Assembly: GCF_907165205.1 (NCBI RefSeq)
Contig: NC_058189.1
Span: 42,124,270 to 42,188,269 of the forward strand
DNA length: 64,000 bases
Direction: 5' to 3'
From: Coccinella septempunctata
Taxonomy: Eukaryota; Arthropoda; Insecta; Coleoptera; Coccinellidae
Positions 1 to 11,400 of this stretch are shown here, in pieces; position 1 is the stretch's first letter, and each line of letters begins with the position of its first letter. Below the pieces are notes generated by a model. That model did no database searches. It was given only the letters and a program-made list of their open reading frames with translations, and was not told where the DNA came from. Made by a program: the position numbers and the translations under genes.

Positions 1-2164
1 GTCAACCATTGGAGTTGTGGAGAATGATAGTAATATTTTTTATGGAACATGAAGTATGAACCATGTGTCCCACCTCAATTCATTAGTTTCCTAGAAATAG
101 AAGTTTGAAATATATATAAATTTAAAATTCCGACAGGGAAGACGTATACAATTGAGCAACAAATAAGGCACAACCATTATTAGTAATAAATAATCGATAG
201 TTTGACTGAAAGTCAAATTGTGATAGAAATAAGAAATATGCACCGAAAAAATAGTTTTTACTATTGAATTTATATTTCAATTCACATCAGGAAGTGTATG
301 ATATTTTAAAAAAAAAGAGCCGTTTGCCATGATTCGTGCCTTTGTTTCGAATTAACTTATTAAATTGTTTCTTGAAATTTATTTAGTATTTTTTAATTTC
401 ATGTTATATAAGAGCATAATGGATTTGGTTATAATATAATATGACAATCCAGTGTCCATATCCGCAAAAGAAAACATAGAGAAAAACATATAATTCTTTT
501 AGCGACATTTCGGAAAATTTATTTCCTTCTCTAGACTACAAAAACAGAAAAAAACAAAATCACTAAAGCATACAGCAAACTCATAAGGAATACAAACGTT
601 AAAATACTAAAACACTACACTATTGTCATAAAAAAATTTCATTTCTGAGAAGTTAAAATTCTAATAACTTGTAGAATGATAAAATTTTAATACAATCAGA
701 AAATGGATAAATTCTGAATCTGAATTAAAATATCACAACAACATATGCAATGCTAAAAACTGAGAAACTAACTGATGTTTGATTCCCCCATAGTTTGTGT
801 AATGATTATCAACTTTTTACCTTCTTATTGATTAATTCGTTAGATAATGGACGATAGTAAGCCTTTGGTAATGCTGCATGATCTATCTCAACTTTCAACA
901 CGTTTAGCATGGATTCTTCTCCGAAAAATACGAAAGTTCAAATCAATATTAATCTTATTTTATTATTAATTAACGCAAAAATAGAAGACTAAACATAATT
1001 GTTGTCGTTTTGTTGATTTTCGTTTTTCTTCCTCATTTTGCCGGTATTGTCGTTGAGCATTTGTTATTTTCGCTGAATGAATCATGACAAAATTGACATA
1101 ACAAATACATTGGCATTACATTATGATGGCAGATTACAGAAATCTTTCGGTGACATCCAACAGCATTTCGTGTGTAGTATCACCCAGTGTTTGATTGTAG
1201 AATGCAGAACTAAATACTTTATTTGGGGTGGGGATAAGGAGGTGTCCATTGACCAAGGCAGAAAGAGAATCACAGATTACAGAGATTCTCTGTAATCTGT
1301 GAAGAGAATTTCTATGTCATTGGAGGTGTCAAACCTCTGGTACTAGAACGCACCCACCACCCGATTGGCGATTTCCAACAGAAATGTGGACACAATTTCG
1401 AATCTCAACCCAAATTCGAGTTTTGGTCTGGCTAAATGAAGTTTTCATTATTATTATTCTTTGAAATAATAAACCGTTATATAAGAGTTGCAGCGTTCAT
1501 TCATTTTTCGGAATGTCGATACTTATATCAAAATTAAAAACGTGGAAAATTTCATGGAAGTATTAGGTATAAATGAATTTATATTTTCATCACACTCTAT
1601 TCACGGGAAACTATTCGATTCGGTTGGAAAAATTCATTGTTGAAGGTTCTTTCATAGAAAACGAACCATAATTGACGAAGATTAACATGCAGATTATTTG
1701 GTTTGTAATTCGAGCTACTAACCGCTGATTACTCACACGTGTATCGTTATTCTCACGCACATGGAACATGACAGCATCGAATCACGTCAGTGTAACGTGT
1801 TAAAGCTAATATACTCAGGATTTCTAATCGATTTCTGTACGGAATGAAACTTCTCGCACAGAGAATTGTCAGGTTAATCTGATAAAGAACACCGGAAAAA
1901 TGCATTTCGGTCTTTGAAGTTTTTTTTTGTTATACATTTATCCAAGAACGAATATTCAAAACTGACTACAAAAAATTTTAGCATCCCCTATTTTTTTTCT
2001 TCTGAAATCTATTGGCTTTTCTCTCCCAACATCTGAAACATAAGAAACGGAAATAGATTTTCTTGGGGAAATTCTGACTCTACATATTTTTCAGCAGCAA
2101 GAATAAAAAAAAATATTGCCTCACATAATTAATTTTAAAATAATTTTCTCACAGCCTATGGTTG
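1..2164. other. Non-coding, no recognised feature except a hairpin
   Basis: AT-rich sequence. The 72-codon frame at 1077-1295 has no recognisable similarity and ends inside the hairpin. Presumed upstream or first-intron DNA of the DOR gene. Confidence 0.4.
1270..1302. repeat. Perfect hairpin, 15-bp arms
   Basis: TCACAGATTACAGAG, spacer ATT, then its exact complement. The right arm plus three bases (18 nt) recurs at 25683-25700, so it is probably a mobile-element end rather than a local regulatory site. Confidence 0.7.
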
Positions 2165-3190
2165 GAAATTTTAACCACGTATTCTACATCAAAAATAAGC
2201 CCTAGTTTGTCATATAAACATATGTCGAGAAATGTTTCCTCTCCGTGATACGGGGTGTTAAAATTATAGAAAAAAAATGTTTTTCATTAATAACTTTCAC
2301 ACTGCTTGAATATATTTATGAAATTTGAGACATAGGTTTTGAGCGTCAAGGAGCACTTTTTGAATAATATCATTTCTATTCTACCAGTGGCGTCCGTACT
2401 GCAGCGAGACTAAATATTTTCAGAAAAAAAATGATAAGCCACTGGTTTTTCCGAAAAACTAAAAAATTACTATTTGAATCCTTATTTATTTTGGAGCAAA
2501 TTCGTTCTCCTGACTTTTTGCTGTACGAGACACCGTTTCCGGATAAAAAAATTAAACACATTGTCATGCATGAAGAAATGGCCAAAATTTGATATGGTAG
2601 GTACATAATAATAATAACGTCCAGTTTCATAATCAAATTTAAAATCACTTTAAGCTTAATGCTTCCTTTAGTGTCATTTTTAGTAGGGTTAAAGGAAGCT
2701 TTAAAATTAAAGCTACTTTAGGTTTGATTATGAAACCGGCCGTAAGACCGTAGTAAGCCTTTTATTGCTATATCAAATTTTGGCGATTTCTTCATGCATG
2801 AGAATGTGTTTTATTTTTTTAACCGGAAACGGTGCCTCGTACAGCGAAAAGTCAAGAGACCGAATTTGCTCCAAATTAAATAAGGATTCAAATAGTAATT
2901 TTTTTTGGCGGAAAAACCAGTGGCGTATCATTTTTTTATCTGAAAATATTTAGTCCCGCTGCAGTACGGACGCCACTGGTAGAATAGAAAAGAAATGATA
3001 TTATGCTCAAAACCTATGTCTCAAATTTCATAAAAATGTTTCAAGCAGTGTGAAAGTTATTAATGAAAAACATCTTTTTTTTTCTATAATTTTAACACCC
3101 CGTATCTCGGAGAGGAAACATTTCTCGACATATGTTTATATGACAAACTAGGGCTCATCTTTGATGTAGAATACGTGGTTGAAATTTCTT
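2165..3190. mobile_element. Palindromic element with ~430-bp inverted arms
   Basis: The left arm (about 2165-2605) and right arm (about 2765-3190) are inverted copies, e.g. CTAGTTTGTCATATAAACAT on the left and its complement on the right, and ACCAGTGGCGTCCGTACTGC versus its complement. There is no intact ORF; the reading frames inside simply mirror each other. The centre holds a separate 125-bp element. Confidence 0.8.
2618..2742. mobile_element. 125-bp MITE with TAA target duplication (Harbinger-like)
   Basis: The ends CGTCCAGTTTCATAATCAAA and CGGCCGGTTTCATAATCAAA (right end, complement) form the terminal inverted repeat. TAA occurs immediately outside at 2615-2617 and 2743-2745. It sits in the spacer of the larger palindrome. 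Confidence 0.7.
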
Positions 3191-3748
3191 GGTTACGATC
3201 TGGACCGTATAACAGAGTTTATTGTAAAAAATGTTATTTATTATGAAAATATGAAGTTAAGTTATTTCTTGATTTGGTCTGCAGAAATGTTAACATTCAG
3301 GCTATTTGTTATACCTGATAATTGTTACGTGATACTTGTTAAGTGATCAAGTGTTATTTGATGCTGCATAAATCACATTAGGTCTAGCATCAACATATTC
3401 TCAAATATGTTTTCTTTCACGCGCAGGGAGACAAATACTCGATTTTTATGCCAAATTTCATTTGGGTATGCCCTGCAAATAACCAGAAACGACGGAGCTT
3501 TCGCAGCTTCGCCAATTTTATTGATTCACTTGCAGCTGGAGCAACCGTGCATGAATTTTCATCTGGCGAATTCGTGTATGTTATTGAATCCACAATGATC
3601 GGTACCTACCAATTGATTCATCTGTCTCGTTGTTCACTGAACCGTAATAACTATTCCACCGAATAATTATTACGTAGTATCACCATACTACGATATGTCA
3701 GACAATTTTTTCGTAGATCTCTCAGTTTCAGAAATAATGAATATTAAG

Positions 3749-4728
3749 GGTTTTCCAATAAGACGTTTCATTTTAATAGCCCGCTATTTGGGCAGCTGTC
3801 ACATTTGTTGTGTTTTTTGACATTTGACAAGTAAAACTACGCCAATACTAAAAATGGAACAATACACGCGTCAACAACGCACTGAAATTGTTTTCTCTAC
3901 ACAGTATTTTACATAAAGATTGATGTCTTAAGGCTTTTAAAGTTCAGTTAACACAATAACTCAAACCGGTCGATCATCAGCAACGTTGTATCTTCGCTGA
4001 TCGAGTCCTTGAAATGCATCGAAATGATCCGGATTTTCATCGAAACATCTTCTTCAGTGATGAGGATCATTTTCATTTCGGAGGCTACGTTAATGAGTAA
4101 AATTGTCGAATATGGTTCCGGAAAATCCGAGAATGATTGTTGAAGAGTCTGTCTATCCTCAACGTATCACTGTTTGGTGCGGTTTTTGGGCTGGCGGTGC
4201 GATTGGACCTTACTTATTCGAAAATAAGGCTGGTGTAACTGTTACGGTGGATGGATTGCGCTACCGAGCTTTGATTAATGATTTTTCATGGCCGGAATTG
4301 GAAGATATTTATGTGCCACACAAGCAACGAAATTATCGCAATTTTGCGTTTCCTGACGGTGTTATGTCTCGAAGAGGTGATCCCAAATGGCAACCGAGAT
4401 CTTGTGATTTAACACTTTCTGACCTTTTACTTTGGGGCTACGTGAAAGATAAGGTCTATGCCAATGCTCCACAATCGATTCAAGACCTTGAAGATGGAAC
4501 TCGTGAAGTTATCGGAGGACATACAGCCGCAAATGTGCGAATTATTCATAGAAAATTTCATGAAAAGGATATGGTGCTGCAAGTGTAGCCGTGGCGGCCA
4601 TTTCACAGATATTGCTTTAGATTGTTAATAACATACCTTCCTCTTCACAATGAAATAAACATCCATTGATTTCTCTCAAAGATATACTCTTTTTTTATAT
4701 CTAAATTGAACCTCTTATTGGAAAACTC
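3749..4728 (+). pseudogene. Tc1/mariner-superfamily transposon with decayed transposase
   Basis: The terminal inverted repeats GTTTTCCAATAAGA occur at the left end and as TCTTATTGGAAAAC at the right end, about 980 bp apart. Inside, 3960-4100 reads FFSDEDHFHFGGYVNE, with the first catalytic Asp. After a frameshift, 4103-4588 reads ENPRMIVEESVYPQRITVWC and later PRSCDLTLSDLLLWGYVKDK, classic transposase C-terminal blocks. The middle part that should hold the second catalytic Asp (the QQDGA region) is scrambled, so the copy is dead. Confidence 0.85.
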
Positions 4729-4828
4729 GTTATTCATTAGTTTTCGAATCACTGTATACTGCAGAATGTTTTTATTCAATTCATAAGATGATGGCTTTTC
4801 GAATGAGGCAGACTTTTGATGTCAGAGC

Positions 4829-5072
4829 CATAGACATATAGACATGGACTGTGCCTTTCCTTTATATCTATGCATGAAATACGGTCAAAAAAAGTGACAG
4901 AGAGAAACGCACGTCGGTAATGCAGTTGTCTCTTTCTAGAATATTGATTGGTCCACATTCACCTCTATGTGAACAAAAAAGAGAAGGTAAATGCCCGACC
5001 ATCATTTCTCTCTTTCTATAAAAAAAGCCAATTTCATGCTGACATTGGTAGGTCCAAGTCTCTATGTCTATG
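4829..5072 (+). mobile_element. 244-bp hAT-type MITE, copy A
   Basis: It begins CATAGACATATAGACATGGA and ends with the near-complement TCTCTATGTCTATG. An exact 8-bp duplication GTCAGAGC flanks it (4821-4828, 5073-5080). Eight-bp duplications and short TIRs are the hAT signature. The right end is about 100 nt upstream of the DOR exon with the start codon. Confidence 0.88.
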
Positions 5073-5192
5073 GTCAGAGCATTGATTATATTATTGAATA
5101 CTCAATGGTTAGGTTAGGGCTACGTTATACCTTTCAAAGATTTTATACTAGCCACTACTACATATTATCATTTCTTTCAGACTAAAGACAAG

Positions 5193-5492
5193 ATGCTACA
5201 AAGCTGGGCCAATTACCTGTTGGGAGGAAGCCAAGAGAGCCAAGGAACGATGGCGGAAGGGGTCATAGAGGAAGCATCACATACCCCTACATTAGACCAC
5301 TTACTCAGGGGGGATATTGATGTTGAACATTCGGATGACGAGTGGGTATTAATAAGCGCCGATCACCTGGAAACCTCGGACGGTGACTTTGACGAAGTTG
5401 AGGTGACGTTGAGGAGGGTACCATCAGTCCGCGAGTTACTAACGAGGACGAGTTCTTCGTCATCTCTACATAGTAACGACATAGATGTAGAG
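5193..5492 (+). CDS. DOR: DOR coding exon 1
   Basis: 100 codons with the start ATG and the LIR. The exon itself begins at 5181 after a pyrimidine-rich tract ending in AG. The donor is GAG|GTGAGA at 5493. Reading on past the donor gives a hydrophobic tail with no family similarity, so the longer reading frame to 5642 is intronic read-through. Confidence 0.9.
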
Positions 5493-8400
5493 GTGAGAAA
5501 CCCGAGCTATCAGAGTATTCTGAACGTTGACGTGCCTTTTTTTTGCGAAATGCTCATTATAGGTGGCATTTTATTAGCATATTTCACGTCGATAACCAGT
5601 TTAGTGTTAACGGTAGACGATTTGTTGCTTTCTTCCGCCTGAAACTCCATTCTGTATTAATTGTTCCGTACCTCTAGAATTAAATGCTTGATGGTATTGC
5701 AATAATGTTAGCACAGTAGATCTCTCGTATTCCCATTATAACACTAAATTTATTTGAAAAAATGGTATTATGTGTAACATGCTAATCAGGTTCTTGCACC
5801 ACAAGATCAAAACGATTAGGTTTTGTTCAACGAGCAATTCATGAGATTGAGATAATTTTTATGACTCTACCCCCTTGAAGACTTCAACATTCTGCTAAAA
5901 ACGAAGAATTGTTTCGATAACTAGTAAAACCAAGACATTCTTGGACGAGTAATTGGTTCTTCCAAGTAGAATTGAGATTGCAATGGGCATCAACTGTTGA
6001 TCAGTGAGGTTATAGATTTCAAAATTCAATATGGATCCAATTTGTTGAAGGTATTTAATAAGTCTTTATGTGCTTTTACCTTGAGAAATGACGAATGAAC
6101 AAATTTTTACTGGTTTTAGCCTAGAATTCGCAAAAACGACGAAAATTCTACTACCTAGAATTTTAAACCAACATTGATTTCAAAAGTTTACGTTTTCACA
6201 AATACATTCATTATGATGAGTGCTTATGAAAAAAAATGGCGACATGAAACCTTCCAAATTAAATTAACATTGAAATTTCAAACTTATTAGTTTGAAATTT
6301 GGTTAATAATCTAAGGACCAAAGGGGCACTTTTAATGCCGAGGCTAAACTCTCTGAAGGATCGAAAGAACTTTAGACCCTTATTTTCGTTTATTTTCCTT
6401 ATTAACTTTGTTGTATTATATGTGAAAAAAATAAATTTTTGGATATAGTTGAAGAGCTAAAATGAGGACCAGTTGACAAGTTGTAATATGATTAGCCGGT
6501 AAAGAATTTGTTTCTCTGGATTGCTCGTTGAAATTACTTGAGATCTACTGTTCTCATAACCAAACACTTTTGTATGTTTCTTTCACTTGCTTGTACTAAA
6601 CACACTCAAGTTCCTAGAGTCGCTTCATTCTGAAATCAATAGATTATTCTGTTATGGACACTATTGTTCTTATTTTTGTATATATATTTTCAGGACGAGG
6701 TGACTCCTCGACATTTCATTTTCCTTAACATAGTTTTGGGTTCTTTCTGCTTACTGGTTTAGGTACACACATTACAGTCTGCAATTCTCGATTATTTTTC
6801 AGAAATATCTCTCAGCATATCTGCATACGACGTATTTTCGAATATGTATTAGTAACTTTTTTTTATTACCGAAACGTCAATTCGTTCGCAAATCGGGTGT
6901 GTAATATAATATCATGGAGTTGAGGACTTTTTAATACGTGTTTTACTTATCTGATTAATCTATCAAAATTTGAGAACGACTCATTGGTGTGATTTATGAT
7001 ATATATATATATATATATAAACTGAACAAATAAGCACATAATCAAAGAAAATAATGATAAAAGTGTTTTCCAAATACCACCAATAGTAGGGTTACATTAG
7101 CAATACATATGTATAAATAATGTATATAATATATATGGTTGTTTCTGAAACAGTAATTTTTTCATTGATTGCGTATTCAATTTGTCCAGTGTATTATAAT
7201 CAGACTAATGAATTGTAGGGGTAGGGCTGATACCTATAGATAACCTTCTATATAAGAGAGGCATTGAAAAGGTGGTTCGGATCAAATTGAGAAAATTCCA
7301 AGAATTGCATACTGTAACGTAGTCCTTGGGAGCATGCACACTAAAACGCACCTTTCATAACTTTGATTCGAGGTCCTTTTGTTGAGAAAATGTTATTTAA
7401 TTGTTAGATATCAAGAACCAGGGGCGATTTACTGTTTCATGACCAAGATTGCAAACAGTTGTCCATTATCCGACAAGAATTTGAATTTTTTATAATTTTT
7501 ATGTATATTTATTTTGGACTATGTGTGAAAGTGAAAAAAAATGATTGGATAAAGTCAGTTTCATATTTTCATTTAACTACCCCTCAGTTCACCAACCAGG
7601 TGTTTTTTAATATCCGTAAAACGTCTACTACGTTGTGTGAAATTCACCGCAGTACGATGTTCTACCATTTGAAATATTTTTTTTGTCGTGAATTCAGCAC
7701 TGCTCATTTGATTTCTGAAAAAATCATTATCTGACAATGTACAATAGGTATCAGGGGATTTTTTGATTGAATGTCAATTTAAAGGGATTGCGTGATGATC
7801 TAAGTAGAACAAATTCAAATGACAGTGGACCGTTTTTGCTTTATTTCTGATATTTACAAGGTGCTGAAATTAATTTTGAAATTCTTGTTTGCTTTGAATT
7901 ACTTCTAAAATATTATACATATTTTGATAAAAATTAGGGGATGTAAAATATGCGTAGATTCATAACCTTCCGGGAAGCAAATTAATTAAAGATAAAATAA
8001 TTGTATTCAGATGCATAACACCCGTCGATATTAATATGCATAAATGTTACGATCTGAATCGAACAAGTTAACCACCATTATCGAGGGTGCCGAAAGAAAG
8101 ATCGTCTCGTCGTGGAAGAGTATGGTTTCGATCTTAATCTTCTCAAATACATTCGAATACACCCTCAATAATCGATATTAGAAAGTAAAAATTATGAAAG
8201 CAAAATGAATACCTATTTAATTACCTATTCAAATGATTAAATTGCACCAATCGAAAAAAATTGTAAAAAACACATTCAATTACAGTATTTCAAAAAAAAT
8301 TATGTAACAACTTGAATCGAAAAAGCGGCACTACCTACCACTTTGTGCAGTACAGAGTACATTGAACTAACAGTATATCGGGTTTTAGATATTGAAAATT

Positions 8401-11400
8401 TTGCGTGATGAACGACCGCAAAATTCGAAAGTAATTCCTGTAATTCGCAATAATATTATCGTTGATTCTGATTCCATTAGATTGATTAGATGGATTGAGA
8501 ATTAATTTCGGTACGGTGAAGAAGTGGATAAAGTGTGTGTGATTACTATTTGAAAGAGTCCTGATGTGTGAATGAAGCTTGGAATGAGGTGAAATTCAAA
8601 ATTGTCTAGGTAAACCTAGTTCAACAGAACGATGCTACTAACAGGTATAGCAAGAATATTAATTTTGTGATAATTGTCAGTAGGATGTAGTGGATTGTAT
8701 ACACATCTCTATACTCTTCATTTAACAGCTGTCTCTGTAAATAGTGTATGATTCAACTTTATTTTATTAATATTCAGATTGTAGATTAATGTAGATGTAA
8801 GGGGGGTTCCATTGCACATAGACTAAGGTATATTTGAGCTGTTCTCGAGATTATGTATACTACAACCCACCCCCCAGTCCTAGAGTTCTATAGTCAGATT
8901 GGAGTTCCGCATTGCTGCTATAAATCGTTCAATTATTCATCTCATTGGAAATATTAATAGTATTTTCCAGTCAAAATGTTAGAATATTTGAATAGTAATG
9001 AAATAATAATAATGAGATAAGCCCAATAAGCAGTATCATATTGAGTATTTTTCCAACAGTTCAACAATGTTTTCTCGAGTTTTCAACAATGTTTAAGTTC
9101 TAAATTCGTTCGATAGAACTTATTGAGTAGGAGAATCGTTGTAGAATGGATTTAGTATGAAATGCAGTTATTTCTAGGAAAGGCTAGACTGGTAAACGAT
9201 AAACATAAATCTTTTTCTATCGAAAATCCATATTCTCTCAAAACGTCAACGTTTTTTACCAGAAATAAGAAGCCCATTCGTAGGACATATACGTAAACTA
9301 CAAGAGATAAATCGATGAAGTTGCTCGAAAATTAAAGTGGATATTTAAGAGTAAACTTACTTTTTGGATCCGAATTAAATTTTCAGTATTGCTGTACTTG
9401 AATAGGGAGCAGCGGCGTGTAAGATATCGTTGAGATCTCACACATGAGAAATGGAAAATGCACAGATAGATAGAGATCCTGCCTGTTACTAATGAGTCCA
9501 GATTTCCTCTGTATGAGTCTGATGGGGCAATGTTGGTGTGGCGAGAACGTGCTCAACATTTCATGACGTCAACAACTCATTCGGTGGTGGCCCTGTGTGC
9601 CTTGGAAGGCATTTGTTTCTATGGGCGCATGCAATCTTAGAATCATTATTTTGTTCATTCATCAGTACCTACATATACAAAATCATTTATTTACTTCGCT
9701 TTATATATATTATTATATGCAGGCACGAGGTACGCAAACGACAAATTATCCACTTCAATACAGCATTGTATTTATTGAACTGTTGGAGATCGACTTCTGA
9801 AATATGAGTTCAGTTTCAGTGAGAGGTTTCATTTTGATTGTTGAATGTTTTCCTGTGATGAAGAACATGAAATTAAAAGATGGCTTACTTCCAGTAGTGT
9901 AATTGAATCTTCAGAAATATTTTGCTCAATTTTAAAATAATGGTGTCGGGAAATTTTGAATGAAAATTAGCTTTTTCGTTCGCATGATTTGTCCTTTCAA
10001 TTCATTGTTGACTTGAAACGAAAATCTATTCAGCCTGCGAACCTAGCACACTTAAAAGGGGGTAGTATTTGAATAAATGTTTCAAAGAACCAGAAGAAGT
10101 TTACAAAAAGTGAATGAAGGTACCTACCAATAATGTTGCCAATTCCCTAAAAAATCGTGGGTATTTGGTACTAATTTCTACAGGACAACGTCGCAATGCA
10201 AAAATTTTACAAACTAATGTTCTAGAGGTAACTTATCAACTGCTAACCTCTCCATTTTTACCTCTATATCATTTCCGAATTATGACCATTTGTAATTTGA
10301 GAGCCGTGAGGGGCTGTTAAAGTTGTTTATAATAACGAAAATCTTCCCTCAACCATCCAAAATCTATTTGGTATTGCACAATGCCCATTATTCCTTATTT
10401 CGTGAATCACAAAGCACACATTATCTTTCTTGTACCCCAATTTTTGGGATATTGGAAAGAAATCATCACTGTTTTCAATGTGGGACTCCATTATGGCTAA
10501 CTTAGTAATAAGTTACAATAATTTATTGATCTTCCTTCAAGCGGGGTGACTTTGTTGTGCATTTCGAAATTTTTTCAGTAGATATGAGTGATACTATAGA
10601 AATCTTTTTGCCAAAAAAATATTTTATGATGATATAGAGGAAAATAAGAATGTGAACGTTTTTTAATACATTTTAGAATTTCCTCGTTAATGGAAACTTC
10701 TATTTTATCTTCATTATATACCTTTATAAAATATTGCTTCTTTAGGGCCTACTCTATAAAAGTGAGATAAAAGTAACGGATAAAGTTAATAACTTTGTTT
10801 TGGTTCGCACTTTACACAGTTCCGAACCGAATCGATCCAAAGTAGTTGAACAGCAATGGTATGGGAAGCTACGTGCGAGCTCACTCTGAATAAATAAATG
10901 TGCGACTGTTTTGAAGCGTTCTGGAACGAAAAAGCGAACCCAAACAAGCATAATATCTTCGGTATTCCCTATTTTGTAGAAAAATGCTCGAACAGGTTAA
11001 CTTTCATTTAACCAACTTTGTTTTTTTTTTCAAATGCAAATATTAACTTTTGTTGCTGAGGTTGATTGAAGGGTTTTTTTTTCCCATCCGCTCATCGAAT
11101 TTCTCGTAGTGTAAACGTGGTCAACAGTCCCCATACTGACAGTGAAACCAAAACTGAAAGATGCTCGCGTTATTCGCGATAGTTTTCGCTCTGAATTGCG
11201 CTTTCTTTTGGGCAGTGTTAAATTCCACTCAAAGCGAGTAATTTTCGTCAGAGTACCTTTGGCTAATCAAAGCAGCTTAATGAGCAGACGGCAAACACAT
11301 GAATGCCATCTGCCAATTAGATCAACGTCCCTTTCTTAGGTCTTAATTCACAGTAAATCTATATGAACCCATCATTATAGAATTCGAATTTTAAGTTTTT

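Noticed and set aside
2376..2953. Pair of similar small proteins on opposite strands
   Set aside because: They are translations of the two inverted arms of one non-coding element.
5493..5642. Hydrophobic C-terminal extension of DOR exon 1
   Set aside because: It lies after a good donor site, and the family block continues only in the exon at 12066.
7001..7018. AT run as a promoter TATA box
   Set aside because: Simple dinucleotide microsatellite without supporting context.
9538..9807. 89-codon ORF as a host gene
   Set aside because: No family similarity, atypical composition, and intronic position in DOR.
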